From: Roseihalotalea indica
GTDB taxonomy: Bacteria > Bacteroidota > Bacteroidia > Cytophagales > Cyclobacteriaceae
Length of the DNA: 64,000 nucleotides
NCBI RefSeq assembly: GCF_022458895.1
Contig: NZ_JAINFL010000002.1
Span: 930,001-994,000, forward strand
Direction: 5' to 3'
Shown: positions 7,295 through 17,694 of the stretch, in pieces
Numbering within the stretch: the first letter of the stretch is position 1
How the letters are laid out: each line of letters begins with the position of its first letter
Position numbers and translations under genes: made by a program
The notes under the pieces: generated by a model
Told to the model about the DNA's origin: nothing
The model's database searches: none
The model's input: the letters and a program-made list of their open reading frames with translations, nothing else

Positions 7295-10099
7295 ATGAAA
7301 CGCCATTTTTCTATTGCACTTTTCTTTGTGCTAAGTGCTCCTGTTACCTTATATGGGCAATCTCTTTTTGAGGACAAAACTACCCTGTTAACCAGAGCCG
7401 GGCAACGCGATTTTTTGCTGGCAGACGATTTTGACAATGATGGTGATCAGGACTTGCTGGTGCTTCAACCTTCTAACGATCCTGATAAAGCCGGCGGCAT
7501 CTATTATCTGTTATACAATAACGAGGAAGGCGATTTTTCCGAAGAACTATTGGTAAGCACTGACAGTGTGAACTGGGAAAATATCCGCACTGGTGATTTG
7601 AACAACGATGGTCTTCAGGATATTATCTACTACCGCTTTGAGGATGAGCAGGTGGTGTGGCTGCGCAATCAGGGGGCCGGTGACTTTGCTTTACAAGATG
7701 CACTATTGACCAATTATCTGGGAGGTGTTTTTGAAATTGAAGATGTGACGGGTGATAGCCTGGATGATATAGTGTATATGAATTTTGATGATGAACCCCA
7801 ACTATTATTGCAGGAAAATCAGGGAAACGAAGCATTCTCAGAGCCCCAGGTAGTGGCCAGTGGTGAATTGGTGCATATAGCCGATTTCGATGCCGATGGA
7901 TTGCCTGATTTATTCACATTAGATTCTGAGGGCAGCACTATTATCTGGCATCGCAATAATGGTGACGGCACTTACACGGCAAACACCACTAACGTAGAGA
8001 ATGAAAGTCCTTTCGCAACTCCTAACATCCTGGTAGCTGATTTTGCCGGTGACGCAACTAACGAATTGATTATCTCATACCCTGTGGGTGGAGAAACCGG
8101 AACATTAGCTCCCAAATTATACAGCTTTGATGAAAATGAAGAGTTTATTTTTCAAAGCAGCCTTTCAGACCCCGAGACCTTCAATCTGTCGCCCTCAAAT
8201 GTATCAGTTAACGACATTGATCAGGATGGTGATCTGGATATGCTGGCCAGTTTTAAATTCGCATTAGCCTTTTCCCGGATTGAGTCGGATTATGATGAAT
8301 ATGTAGGATGGTACGAGAATACCGGAAATTTTCAGTTTGCGCCCCGCCTGCTAGACAATGCATTGCTGGAAGGAAGCTACATAGATCTGAATAGTGATCA
8401 GCAGCTGGATATCATACTGGATGCTTCAGGTGAACTAATCTGGATGGAAAACTTAGGTCAGGCTGTGTTTGCGGACCCTGGTTATTTAACTAACCAGTCT
8501 CCGCTGGTAACGTCTTTTCTCGATGAGGAGGTTACTAATATAAATTTTGGAGATATTAATCAGGACGGCTTGCCTGAATTGATCGTGTCTGAAGGTATCA
8601 GTAATAAGATTCAGTATTTTGCTAATGATAGTGAGATGTTAGCTTCTTCACCCAGCCTGCTTACCTTAACTACTCTAAAACCAACAGATGTGGCAATTTT
8701 TGAGGCATCGGGAGATGAAGAAAATGACGTGATTGTTGTTGGGGGCGATGTATTAGAAGGGCTGGACATTTATCGCTATACCACCCAGGAAGACTTTTCT
8801 TGGGAAGTTAAGGATACATTATATTCCGGACTTTCAGATACTGAATTAATGATCGGTGATTTTGATGGCGATACCAGAATGGATATTGCCTTTAGCGAGC
8901 GAGAGCAAAGTGTGGATGGAGAAATTATTATTTTACTCAACCAAAATTTTGAGGCTCTTAACACAGAAATTATTGGAACCATACAGGCAGTGTATGATAT
9001 CAATGGGGATGGCAAGACCGATATTATTACTGAGGATGGTATTTATAGCCAGAACCAGGAAGGTGAGTTTGAGCTTATCCGCTCGCTTGATTTCTCCTTT
9101 AGCCATGCCAGTGATATTAATGGTGATAGTCTATTGGATTTTTTACTGGTCTCTGAAGTTGAAGTGACCCTTTATTTGGCTGGTGAGGATGAATCTTATC
9201 AGGAGCAGACCCTTACCTTTGAGGGAGACTATGATTTTACTGCTACTCCCTGGTTACTTATAGATATTGACAATGATCAGGATAAAGACCTGGTGTTTAT
9301 CCATGATACAGGCGCTAACCGAAAGTTAGCATTTCTTCGGAATACCAATGGTACTACTACTTTCAGCGGATATACAGTAATTGACAGTTTCAATGATACC
9401 AACTTCCGCTTGTATAGCCATGATATTGATCAGGATACTGATACTGATCTGGTGATACTAACCGATACTGAACTTGCCTGGTATAAAAGCAATGCCTATG
9501 GAGAAGAGTTTCCTCCGGAAAACTCGGTGCCAGTCGTGGCCAACCCTATCGAGGATCAGCAGGTTACGGTGAATGAAGAGTTTATTTTTACCATTGCCGA
9601 TAGTGTATTTCAGGATGCTGATGAAGGGGATACGCTTACTCTTAGTGTTATGCTTACTGATAGCACCGATTTACCGGATTGGCTCAATTTTGACCCTCAA
9701 ACTAATACGCTGAGTGGCACTCCGCCTAAGGCAGGCCTTACATTGGATATTCGGATAACAGCCACTGACAGTGCGGCTGCCAGTGTGAGTGATGAATTTA
9801 CTATTACTGTAACAGCGGAAGGAGAAAACCCTGTTGCCAGTCTGGAGAATGATTTAACGGAAGGTGTAGGAGTATATCCGGTTCCGGCCTCTGGAGAGTT
9901 ATTCCTGGAAAGTCAGAAAGCTTATTTACAGTCGTATCAGTTACTGGATATACAGGGCCGGATGGTCAGCACCCAGCAATTGAACCAGCAGGAATCGGCT
10001 CGTATCCGTGTTGATATTTCTTCCTTGAAGAAGGGAGTTTATTTATTGAAAATTCAAACGCGAGAGCAAACTTATCAGCGCCGAGTACTTATAGAGTAA
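7295..10099 (+). CDS. secreted FG-GAP repeat protein with Ig-like and T9SS sorting domains
   Basis: This 934-residue paralogue of the preceding gene has a clear signal peptide (cleavage after LYG, about residue 21) and FG-GAP/VCBS repeats over about residues 30-740 with motifs such as DFDNDGDQD. It then has an Ig-like putative domain (NPIEDQQV, LSGTPP; about 745-845) and a type A T9SS sorting domain from about 855 (VYPVPA, LLDIQGRM, GVYLLKI). It lacks the cohesin-like and cadherin modules of its neighbour, though the Ig-like and sorting domains are close relatives. It is probably surface-exposed or released. The partner or ligand cannot be read from sequence. It has its own promoter and is separated from the upstream gene by a terminator. 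Confidence 0.88.
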   Translation: MKRHFSIALFFVLSAPVTLYGQSLFEDKTTLLTRAGQRDFLLADDFDNDGDQDLLVLQPSNDPDKAGGIYYLLYNNEEGDFSEELLVSTDSVNWENIRTGDLNNDGLQDIIYYRFEDEQVVWLRNQGAGDFALQDALLTNYLGGVFEIEDVTGDSLDDIVYMNFDDEPQLLLQENQGNEAFSEPQVVASGELVHIADFDADGLPDLFTLDSEGSTIIWHRNNGDGTYTANTTNVENESPFATPNILVADFAGDATNELIISYPVGGETGTLAPKLYSFDENEEFIFQSSLSDPETFNLSPSNVSVNDIDQDGDLDMLASFKFALAFSRIESDYDEYVGWYENTGNFQFAPRLLDNALLEGSYIDLNSDQQLDIILDASGELIWMENLGQAVFADPGYLTNQSPLVTSFLDEEVTNINFGDINQDGLPELIVSEGISNKIQYFANDSEMLASSPSLLTLTTLKPTDVAIFEASGDEENDVIVVGGDVLEGLDIYRYTTQEDFSWEVKDTLYSGLSDTELMIGDFDGDTRMDIAFSEREQSVDGEIIILLNQNFEALNTEIIGTIQAVYDINGDGKTDIITEDGIYSQNQEGEFELIRSLDFSFSHASDINGDSLLDFLLVSEVEVTLYLAGEDESYQEQTLTFEGDYDFTATPWLLIDIDNDQDKDLVFIHDTGANRKLAFLRNTNGTTTFSGYTVIDSFNDTNFRLYSHDIDQDTDTDLVILTDTELAWYKSNAYGEEFPPENSVPVVANPIEDQQVTVNEEFIFTIADSVFQDADEGDTLTLSVMLTDSTDLPDWLNFDPQTNTLSGTPPKAGLTLDIRITATDSAAASVSDEFTITVTAEGENPVASLENDLTEGVGVYPVPASGELFLESQKAYLQSYQLLDIQGRMVSTQQLNQQESARIRVDISSLKKGVYLLKIQTREQTYQRRVLIE

Positions 10100-10162
10100 A
10101 ATAATCTTTGGCTTTCCTCTTAGTGCACATTATCTTGCTAGCTAGCCTAACTTATTGATTGT

Positions 10163-11767
10163 ATGAACCGGCGCACTTTTATTCAGCAAAGCAGCTCAGC
10201 GGCAGCCCTTGCCTGGCTTCCATTTTCTGTCATAAAACCTAGCTCAAGAGCAGATGTAGATGTGGTAGAAGCCTCCATTGCTGATTTGCAGGCTGGCATG
10301 GCAGCGGGCGATTTTACGGCTCGGGATCTGGTAGAAACCTACCTGCGCCGCATCACAGAAATTGACCAGGCTGGGCCTACGCTGCGCTCGGTTATAGAAG
10401 TGAATCCTGAAGCCCTGGCAATCGCCGAACAGTTAGATAAAGAGCGTCAGCAAGGTAAAGTCCGGGGGCCTATGCACGGTATTCCGGTAATGGTCAAAGA
10501 TAATATTGATACGGCCGACCAGATGGATACCACCGCCGGTTCGCTGGCTTTAGTGGGTTCTCCTCCTACTCAGGATGCTTTTCTAGTCCGGCAAATGCGT
10601 GATGCAGGCATTGTGCTGCTGGGGAAAACCAATCTGAGCGAATGGGCAAACTTCCGCTCATCACGTTCGTCCAGCGGCTGGAGTGGTCGGGGTGGGCAGG
10701 TACGTAATCCCTACGTGATTGACCGCAACCCCTGTGGCTCCAGTTCGGGCTCAGGCGTAGCCGTTTCGGCCAATCTTTGCGCTATTGCAATCGGAACGGA
10801 AACCAATGGTTCCATTGTATGCCCTTCGCAGGCTAATGGCATTGTGGGGATTAAACCAACGGTTGGGCTGGTCAGCCGCTCAGGCATTATTCCTATCTCG
10901 CATAGCCAGGATACTGCCGGGCCGATGGCTAGAACCGTCACCGATGCCACCATTCTTTTGGGTATTCTTACGGGTACCGACTCCCGTGATCCGGTTACCA
11001 AAGAGAGCGAGGAGAAGGCCTATCAGGATTACACCCAGTTTCTGGAAGCTGATGGTCTGCAGGGTGCCAGGATTGGAGTAGGCCGATCCTATTTTGGGTT
11101 TCACGAAGAAGTAGATGCTCAACTGGATGAAGCTTTATCAGTAATGAAAGAACAGGGTGCTACACTGATAGAGTTGGAATCAGTGATGCCGCAGGATGAA
11201 CTGGATGGTGCGGGCTACCAGGTGTTGCTTTACGAATTTAAGCACGATCTGAATGCGTACCTGGCGGAGCGTAAGCATCCTACGATCAAGACCCTAGAAG
11301 ACCTTATTTCCTACAATAAAGAACACGCTGATGAGGAGATGCCCTACTTCCAGCAGGAAATCTTTTTATCCGCTCAGGAGAAAGGGGGCTTAGACGAGGA
11401 GGCGTATCAGAAAGCACTAGCGACCGCCCAACGCGTTTCCCGGCAAGATGGCATTGATAAGGTAATGAAAGAGCATCAACTGGATGCTATCGTTGCCCCT
11501 ACGGGTAGTGCGGCCTGGCCCATTGATGTGGTGAATGGCGATCATTTTCTGGGCGGTAGCTCGTCCCCGGCGGCTATGGCCGGATATCCGAATATCACCG
11601 TTCCGGCAGGTTTTGTTCACGGTTTGCCCATTGGACTTTCATTCTTTGCTTCGGCTTATCAGGAACCGCAGCTTATTCGGATTGCTTATGCTTTTGAACA
11701 AGCTACGCAGATCCGACGTGCTCCAGAATTTCTAACCGAACTTCCTCCTTTAAAAGGAGCGAAATAA
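10163..11767 (+). CDS. exported amidase-signature family amidase
   Basis: The 534-residue product belongs to the amidase signature (AS) family, Ser-cisSer-Lys hydrolases that cleave C-N amide bonds. The expected triad is visible: Lys112 in PVMVKDNID, cis-Ser193 in CGSSSGSG and nucleophile Ser217 in TNGSIVCP, with the 24-residue spacing between the two Ser seen in GatA. The N-terminus (NRRTFIQ, then an Ala-rich hydrophobic stretch) resembles a Tat signal, so it probably acts outside the cytoplasm and is not the GatA subunit of tRNA amidotransferase. The natural substrate is unknown. It starts 63 bp after the FG-GAP gene with no clear terminator between them. Confidence 0.88.
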   Translation: MNRRTFIQQSSSAAALAWLPFSVIKPSSRADVDVVEASIADLQAGMAAGDFTARDLVETYLRRITEIDQAGPTLRSVIEVNPEALAIAEQLDKERQQGKVRGPMHGIPVMVKDNIDTADQMDTTAGSLALVGSPPTQDAFLVRQMRDAGIVLLGKTNLSEWANFRSSRSSSGWSGRGGQVRNPYVIDRNPCGSSSGSGVAVSANLCAIAIGTETNGSIVCPSQANGIVGIKPTVGLVSRSGIIPISHSQDTAGPMARTVTDATILLGILTGTDSRDPVTKESEEKAYQDYTQFLEADGLQGARIGVGRSYFGFHEEVDAQLDEALSVMKEQGATLIELESVMPQDELDGAGYQVLLYEFKHDLNAYLAERKHPTIKTLEDLISYNKEHADEEMPYFQQEIFLSAQEKGGLDEEAYQKALATAQRVSRQDGIDKVMKEHQLDAIVAPTGSAAWPIDVVNGDHFLGGSSSPAAMAGYPNITVPAGFVHGLPIGLSFFASAYQEPQLIRIAYAFEQATQIRRAPEFLTELPPLKGAK

Positions 11768-11885
11768 TAGACTTCTATCTATCAGGCAAGGACAGATGTG
11801 GGGCTACCAATGCTGAGCATCTAAAGAAGCATTTACCTCTCATGGTAATTAGAAGAAATGGGTATAACGGAGAAATACAGATGTT

Positions 11886-11931
11886 AAACCGGAGCAGGTT
11901 GCGAGAAAGTATTTTATCACCTGCCCGGTTT
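11886..11931. terminator. hairpin between convergent amidase and valS genes
   Basis: AAACCGGagCAGGT pairs with ACCTGcCCGGTTT around a loop of about 20 nt. It lies between two convergent genes and could end transcription from either side, but neither strand shows a long T-run, so it is a weak intrinsic terminator at best. Confidence 0.4.
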
Positions 11932-11945
11932 GCCATTTAATCCGC

Positions 11946-14606
11946 TTATCCTAGACTTTTAAGTTGCTCTTCGATAGCCTGAATGCGGGACTCAGCATCA
12001 GATTGCTTCTTTCGCTCAGTCGTAACTACTTCTTTAGGGGCATTTTCAACAAAACGCGCATTGCTGAGCTTTTTATTGACTGAAGCCAGAAACCCTTTTT
12101 GGTACTCTAGCTCCTTCTCCAGTTTTTCCCGCTCGGCTTCCTCATCAATAGCATCTCCGAGAGGTATGAAAAACGTGTCCGGTTTTCCCTGGGCTGTGGT
12201 GATGATGAAGCTATCGGCACCTTCTACTTTGTCATTAGTTAATTCAATAGAAGATACGTTCGCTAATTTCTGGATAATGCGCTCAAACTCATGATACACC
12301 TGCGGAGTGTCAGTTTTAACCAACAGTGGTAAGGCTTCTTTGGGTGAAATTTGCCGATTATTTCGCGTATTGCGAATGTTGCTTACTACGTCAAACACCG
12401 CTTTGCCTCCGTGCAATAATGTGTTATCAACCTGCTCCCTATCGGCTCGGTTATCCGCTTTGGGCCATTCAGCCACAATGATGTAATCGTTTTCTTCGCG
12501 TTCCCGCAACTGATGCCACAACTCTTCGGTAATGAAGGGCATAAAAGGATGCAGTACCTTCATGATCTTCTCGAAGTAAGTAAGAGTAGCATTGTAGGTC
12601 ATGGCATCAATACCTTCACCATACGCGGGTTTAATCATTTCCAGGTACCAAGAACAAAAGTCATCCCGCGTCAGCTTATATACTGCTTGCAGAGCATCAG
12701 AGATGCGGTATTTGGAGAAATGATCTTCTACCTCTAACAGTGCCTGATTGAAGCGTGCCTCAAACCAACCAATAGCCGTAGCATTGTTCTGGTCTCTTTT
12801 GTTTTTGTCTATCTCCCAGCTTTTCACCAGCCGGAAAGCATTCCAGATTTTATTGGCAAAGTTTCGCCCCTGTTCGCACAGTTTAATGTCAAACGGAAGG
12901 TCATTGCCTGCCGGAGAGCTAAACAACATGCCGGTACGGACACCATCCGCCCCGTATTCCTCAATCAGCTTTAACGGATCAGGAGAGTTTCCCAGCGATT
13001 TGGACATCTTACGGCCTTGCGCATCTCGAACAATACCTGTGAAGTATACATCATGGAAAGGTTTCTCCTGCCGGTATTCGTAACCATACAAAATCATCCG
13101 GGCCACCCAGAAGAAAATAATCTCGGGGGCAGTAACCAGCACCTGGGTGGGGTAGTAAAAGTTGATATCCGGGTTATCTGGCTGGCGAATGCCGTCAAAT
13201 ACGGAGATTGGCCAAAGACCAGAAGAAAACCAGGTATCCAGCACATCCTCATCCTGCTTCAGATCTTCCATCGTAAGCGCTGAGTTGCCGGTTTTTTCTT
13301 TGGCGGCTTCCAGAGCAGCCTCCGGGGTTTCAGCTACCACAATTTCTCCATCGGGCAGGTAATAAGCCGGAATGCGCTGCCCCCACCAGAGTTGGCGGGA
13401 GATATTCCAGTTATGGATGTTTTCCATCCAGATGCGGTACATGTTCTTAAATTTAGCAGGGAAGAACTGTACCGTATCATTCATTACGTTCTCCAAAGCC
13501 GGTTTCACCAGGTCATCCATGCGGACGAACCACTGCTTGGATAGCTTGGGCTCAATCACTGCGTTGGTACGCTCAGAGAAACCTACTTTGTTCTGGTAAT
13601 CCTCAATCTTGGCAATAAAACCTTCTTCTTCCAGCTTTTCGGCCATCTTCTTCCGCACCACAAAACGGTCTTCTCCTACAAACATCTGGGCGGCGGCACT
13701 CATGCTGCCATCGTCAGCAATGACATCTATGGTATCTAACTGATGTTTTTTCCCCAGTTCATAGTCATTTACATCATGGGCTGGCGTTACTTTCAGGCAG
13801 CCGGTACCAAACTCCATGGTCACATATTCATCTTCAATAATCGGGATAGAACGGTTAATGAGTGGTACAATAACGCGCTTACCCTTTAGATGCCGGTAAC
13901 GCTCATCGTTAGGGTTAATACACACGGCTGTGTCTCCCAAAATAGTTTCGGGGCGCGTGGTGGCAATCGTTATGTGTCCGTCTTCGCCTTCAATCGGGTA
14001 ATTGACATAATACAGCTTGGACTGCACCTCGCGGTGAAGCACTTCTTCATCAGAAAGGGAAGTTTTGGCCTGGGGGTCCCAGTTGATCATCCGGAAGCCC
14101 TGATAGATGTATCCCTTATTATAGAAGTCTACAAATACTTTGATCACCGATTCAGTCATGTGATCTTCCATGGTGAAGCGCGTACGATCCCAGTCGCAGG
14201 AAGCGCCCAGTTTTTTGAGTTGCTCCAGAATGATGCCTCCGTATTTCTCTTTCCATTCCCAGGCATATTCCAGAAACTCTTCCCGGCTCAGGTCATGTTT
14301 CTCAATGCCGCGCTCTTTCAGCATGGCTACTACTTTAGCTTCGGTAGCAATGGAGGCGTGGTCGTACCCGGGCACCCAACAGGCCTCTTTGCCTTCCATC
14401 CGGGCCTTGCGGATCAGTACATCCTGAATAGTGTTATTTAGCATATGGCCCATATGCAGTACCCCGGTTACATTGGGTGGGGGTATTACAATGGTGTAAG
14501 ACTCTTTATCAGGATGAGGCTCAGAATGGAAAAATTTTTTATCCAGCCATTGCTGGTACCACTTATCTTCTACCTCGCGGGGATTGTATTTGCTAGAGAG
14601 CGCCAT
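11946..14606 (-). CDS. valS: valine--tRNA ligase
   Basis: The 886-residue product is a class I aminoacyl-tRNA synthetase that charges tRNA-Val. It shows the HIGH-type signature HMGH at residues 51-54 after PPPNVTG, the editing (CP1) domain with [13 protein letters not shown], the [10 protein letters not shown] loop near residue 533, and a C-terminal coiled-coil arm (about 810-886) typical of ValRS. The length is normal for bacterial ValRS. The ATG at 14606 directly begins the conserved N-terminal helix ([15 protein letters not shown]). It is transcribed alone on the minus strand. A perfect short inverted repeat at 14641-14660 lies just upstream and may affect its expression. Confidence 0.98.
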   Translation of the reverse strand: MALSSKYNPREVEDKWYQQWLDKKFFHSEPHPDKESYTIVIPPPNVTGVLHMGHMLNNTIQDVLIRKARMEGKEACWVPGYDHASIATEAKVVAMLKERGIEKHDLSREEFLEYAWEWKEKYGGIILEQLKKLGASCDWDRTRFTMEDHMTESVIKVFVDFYNKGYIYQGFRMINWDPQAKTSLSDEEVLHREVQSKLYYVNYPIEGEDGHITIATTRPETILGDTAVCINPNDERYRHLKGKRVIVPLINRSIPIIEDEYVTMEFGTGCLKVTPAHDVNDYELGKKHQLDTIDVIADDGSMSAAAQMFVGEDRFVVRKKMAEKLEEEGFIAKIEDYQNKVGFSERTNAVIEPKLSKQWFVRMDDLVKPALENVMNDTVQFFPAKFKNMYRIWMENIHNWNISRQLWWGQRIPAYYLPDGEIVVAETPEAALEAAKEKTGNSALTMEDLKQDEDVLDTWFSSGLWPISVFDGIRQPDNPDINFYYPTQVLVTAPEIIFFWVARMILYGYEYRQEKPFHDVYFTGIVRDAQGRKMSKSLGNSPDPLKLIEEYGADGVRTGMLFSSPAGNDLPFDIKLCEQGRNFANKIWNAFRLVKSWEIDKNKRDQNNATAIGWFEARFNQALLEVEDHFSKYRISDALQAVYKLTRDDFCSWYLEMIKPAYGEGIDAMTYNATLTYFEKIMKVLHPFMPFITEELWHQLREREENDYIIVAEWPKADNRADREQVDNTLLHGGKAVFDVVSNIRNTRNNRQISPKEALPLLVKTDTPQVYHEFERIIQKLANVSSIELTNDKVEGADSFIITTAQGKPDTFFIPLGDAIDEEAEREKLEKELEYQKGFLASVNKKLSNARFVENAPKEVVTTERKKQSDAESRIQAIEEQLKSLG

Positions 14607-14640
14607 GTTTCAGTACATTGTTATAAACAGGAACAACGAT

Positions 14641-14660
14641 CTATGATAAAAAAATCATAG
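14641..14660 (-). promoter_or_regulatory. inverted repeat in the presumed valS leader
   Basis: CTATGAT and ATCATAG form a perfect 7-bp inverted repeat around six A residues, 35 bp upstream of the valS ATG. A -7 like TATCTTTG (minus strand, 14687-14694) lies further upstream, though without a good TTG at the right spacing. The repeat may be an operator or a leader hairpin. It does not look like a T-box, which in any case is not typical of this phylum. Confidence 0.35.
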
Positions 14661-14995
14661 AAACAGTTGCCAAAATTTTAAAAAAGCAAAGATATAAACT
14701 TGTTGCTACAAAATGCGATGTATCGCCTACAATGGTTTATTCTGAGGATCAGTTCCTCAATATCTGCAAAATGGCATAGACAGGAATATAGGTGTTCTTG
14801 ATAGGTGCGATGGTTTTTCTCATCTGAAAAAATAGCCGACCTTAGGTTACAGATACAAGAAAAGTTTGATGTAAAACTAAATTTAAAGCATTTTGTATTT
14901 TAATCTCTTTCGGGCACAAACTGTTCACTTAAATTAGCATTTTCATTATATAATTTTGTTGGTATCTTTGGATGAACCAATAGGAGATAAAACCT

Positions 14996-15685
14996 ATGTC
15001 AGTGAAACAGCACAAGGTACTGGTAGTAGATGATGAGCCGGATATTCTGGACTTGTTAGAATATAATCTTTCGAAGGAAGGGTATAAAGTGAAAACTGCC
15101 CTCGATGGCAAAAAAGCGGTGGATATAGCCGCAAAGTTTGTTCCTGACCTGATTCTTCTGGATATTATGATGCCGCATCAGGATGGAGTGGAAACCTGCC
15201 GGCAGTTGCGGGAAAACTCCGACCTATATAATACATTCATCGTATTCCTTACCGCCCGATCAGAAGAGTATTCCGAAGTGGCTGCTTTTGATACCGGTGC
15301 CGATGATTATATTACTAAGCCGATTAAGCCTCGGGCCCTGATGAGCCGGATCAGTGCTATGTTCCGGCGGGAGGCCAAGAAGCGCAAGAAAAGCAACAAG
15401 ATCAGCATCAATGGTCTTTCTATCGACCGGGCTAGCTATACGGTAATGGTGAAAGATCAGCAGATCAATTTGCCTAAGAAAGAGTTTGAGTTATTATATT
15501 ATCTGGCGCAGAATCCAGATAAGGTGCACAGCCGGGATGAACTGTTGCAGAATATCTGGGGGTCGGATGTATATGTATTGGCACGCACCGTAGATGTCCA
15601 TATCCGGAAAGTGCGGGAGAAAATCGGAAGCAACTTTATTGTAACGGTTAAGGGAGTAGGGTACAAGTTTGGGATGGACGAGTAA
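14996..15685 (+). CDS. response regulator, OmpR/PhoB family
   Basis: The 229-residue product has an N-terminal receiver domain (VVDDEPD acidic pair, phospho-acceptor Asp56 in LLDIMMP, Thr in FLTARSEE, Lys in ITKPIKP) and a C-terminal winged-helix DNA-binding domain (about 135-228; FELLYYLAQNPDKV, VDVHIRKVREKIG). It is a transcription factor switched on by phosphorylation. The histidine kinase gene starts 19 bp downstream in the same direction, so the two form a PhoB/PhoR-like two-component system. TAATTTTG and TATCTTTG occur just upstream, but no convincing -33 element accompanies them. Confidence 0.93.
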   Translation: MSVKQHKVLVVDDEPDILDLLEYNLSKEGYKVKTALDGKKAVDIAAKFVPDLILLDIMMPHQDGVETCRQLRENSDLYNTFIVFLTARSEEYSEVAAFDTGADDYITKPIKPRALMSRISAMFRREAKKRKKSNKISINGLSIDRASYTVMVKDQQINLPKKEFELLYYLAQNPDKVHSRDELLQNIWGSDVYVLARTVDVHIRKVREKIGSNFIVTVKGVGYKFGMDE

Positions 15686-15704
15686 CGATCGGATTTTTTG
15701 ATCT

Positions 15705-16796
15705 ATGTTTTTTAGTTCGAAAGGAGTAGCACTGCTGCTGGGTATTTCTATTGCTCTGGTAACCACGGCCTTTTTGTCGCTGGTTGATGGAGTATCCATG
15801 CAAGCCCTGCTGGTCTGTTTCGTGCTCTCGTTTTCTTCATCCTATATTCTCATTCAGGTTACCTTAGATTTTTTGGTCTTCCGAGAGATCAATAAGATCT
15901 ACGCGATGATCCACAAACTGCGTCGTAAAGACTTGTCTTTTGTGGAAGAGACCAAGCAAAAGCGCTCAGTAAACCCCCTGCGCCGCATCAACCAAGAAAT
16001 TTTTGATTATGCCGCTCATAAGCAGAAAGAAATTAACGATCTGCGCAAGATGGAGGAATTTCGTCGTGAGTTTGTAGCCAATGTCTCACATGAACTGAAA
16101 ACACCCATTTTTGCTGCCCAGGGATTTGTTCATACCTTAATTGATGGTGCAGCAGAGAACCCAAAAATCCGGAAGAAGTTTCTCAAGAAGGCTGCCCGTA
16201 GCCTGGATGGACTGGACCTGCTTGTGCAGGACTTACTGACCCTTTCGCAAATGGAAACCGGAGGCATTAAGATGCACTATGAGCATTTTAACCTGCAAGA
16301 AGCCGTACGTGAGGTATTTGAGCAACTGGAGTCAGAAGCGGATAAAAAAGATCTTACCCTCATCCTGCAAAATAAAGACAAGCCTACCTATGTGTATGCC
16401 GACCGGCAGCGGATCTATCAGGTATTGGTAAATCTGGTAGGCAATGCGATCAAGTACACTAAAAAAGACGGTAAAACGGTTACTGTTTATTTTAATGATG
16501 ATGTAGAGGGGATTAATGTATTTGTAAAAGATGAGGGGCGTGGTATTCCGGCCAACGACATTCACCGTATCTTCGAACGCTTCTATCGCGTAGAAAAAAG
16601 CCGCGCCCGTAATAAAGGAGGAACCGGATTGGGCCTTGCTATTGTTAAGCACATCGTTGAAGCACATCAATCAAAGGTGCATGTGAAAAGTAAAGTGGGC
16701 GAAGGCTCTACTTTTTCTTTTATGTTACCGAAAGGGCAGAAAATCTCCCGCTCATCTTTATCCGAACCCCAGGCTGAATCTCAAGAGGCAGAATAA
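15705..16796 (+). CDS. sensor histidine kinase, PhoR-like
   Basis: The 363-residue kinase has two N-terminal membrane helices (about 7-27 and 34-55) with almost no periplasmic loop between them. A linker follows, then a HisKA domain with phospho-acceptor His129 in NVSHELKTP, and a HATPase_c domain (N box NLVGNAIKYT, G1 DEGRGIP, F box FERFYRVE, G2 GGTGLGLAIVKHIV). With no sizeable external domain it probably senses through the membrane or a partner protein. The cognate regulator is the gene 19 bp upstream. The overall layout resembles PhoR-like kinases without a PAS domain. Confidence 0.92.
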   Translation: MFFSSKGVALLLGISIALVTTAFLSLVDGVSMQALLVCFVLSFSSSYILIQVTLDFLVFREINKIYAMIHKLRRKDLSFVEETKQKRSVNPLRRINQEIFDYAAHKQKEINDLRKMEEFRREFVANVSHELKTPIFAAQGFVHTLIDGAAENPKIRKKFLKKAARSLDGLDLLVQDLLTLSQMETGGIKMHYEHFNLQEAVREVFEQLESEADKKDLTLILQNKDKPTYVYADRQRIYQVLVNLVGNAIKYTKKDGKTVTVYFNDDVEGINVFVKDEGRGIPANDIHRIFERFYRVEKSRARNKGGTGLGLAIVKHIVEAHQSKVHVKSKVGEGSTFSFMLPKGQKISRSSLSEPQAESQEAE

Positions 16797-16875
16797 GCGT
16801 TATAGGGGGAGTTTTAAGAAACGATGACGCTTTTTATCTATTAAAATCTCATCTGAAAGGGTGAATTCGTGCATT

Positions 16876-17592
16876 ATGTCAAAAATTCAATTTAAAGATC
16901 TTATCCTGTACGAAGACGAGGATTACATCATTATCAATAAGCCGTCGCATGTTGCAACGCTAGAAGACCGCAATGATCCTTATAGTATTATAGAGATGGC
17001 TCGCGAATATCTGGCTGATGCTCAGGTTGGCCATCGGTTGGATAAAGAAACAACCGGCGCATTGGCGTTAGCCAAGCATCCGGATGCGTACCGCGCGCTA
17101 GCTTTGCAGTTTGAGCATCGGCGTGTCAAAAAAGTGTACCATGCGGTATGCGATGGAATCCATAATTTTCAAAATGTTGAGATAGACCTTCCCATCTACT
17201 CCAATAGCCGGGGCACCGTGCGTATTAGCCATCGGGAGGGAAAACCCGCCCAAACATTGGTTAACACCTTAGAAGCTTATAAGCTGCATACATTGGTACA
17301 GTGCCAGCCGGTCACTGGGCGTACCCACCAGATTCGGGTGCACCTGGCTAGCTTAAAGGCCCCAATTGCCGGGGATGAGCAATACGGTGGTGCACCATTT
17401 TACCTGTCTTCTATTAAGCGGCGTTACAACTTGAAGAAGGATACGGAAGAGCTTCCGCTGATACGGCGGGTAGCTTTACACGCTCAGGCGCTGGAAATCG
17501 AACTTTTAAAGGGAGAACGGGTTTGTATAGAGGCTCCGTACCCGAAAGACTTTGCCGTATTAGTCAAACAGTTAGCAAAAAATCGATACTAA
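16876..17592 (+). CDS. RluA-family RNA pseudouridine synthase
   Basis: The product isomerises uridine to pseudouridine in RNA. The family motif GHRLDKETTG is present, with catalytic Asp56 counted from the ATG at 16876, as are later family blocks (KVYHAVCDG; TGRTHQIRVHLAS). There is no N-terminal S4 domain. The ATG at 16876 (MSKIQF) is chosen; an in-frame GTG five codons upstream at 16861 is possible but adds nothing conserved. The RNA target (23S rRNA or tRNA) cannot be decided here. It follows the two-component pair by about 80 bp and precedes the ribosomal protein operon. Confidence 0.9.
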   Translation: MSKIQFKDLILYEDEDYIIINKPSHVATLEDRNDPYSIIEMAREYLADAQVGHRLDKETTGALALAKHPDAYRALALQFEHRRVKKVYHAVCDGIHNFQNVEIDLPIYSNSRGTVRISHREGKPAQTLVNTLEAYKLHTLVQCQPVTGRTHQIRVHLASLKAPIAGDEQYGGAPFYLSSIKRRYNLKKDTEELPLIRRVALHAQALEIELLKGERVCIEAPYPKDFAVLVKQLAKNRY

Positions 17593-17615
17593 ACAAAATT
17601 AGTAATCGGGTAAGG

Positions 17616-17646
17616 TTGCTTTGCAAATAAATAGTTTCTAATTTTG
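17616..17646 (+). promoter_or_regulatory. Bacteroidota-type promoter of the rplM-rpsI-rpsB-tsf operon
   Basis: TTG at 17616-17618, a 20-bp spacer and TAATTTTG at 17639-17646 match the consensus. The start would be near 17653. The short leader contains CCTCT (17650-17654) and AGAGG (17661-17665), which could pair around TTAACG. This is a possible ribosomal-protein leader hairpin, though it may be too close to the start site to be fully transcribed. Confidence 0.6.
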
Positions 17647-17694
17647 TGGCCTCTTTAACGAGAGGGGTCTATTACCTACTTAACAAATAGTAAA

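Noticed and set aside
13890..14441. 183-codon ORF antisense to valS
   Set aside because: It is the reverse-strand shadow of a strongly conserved synthetase gene and matches no family.
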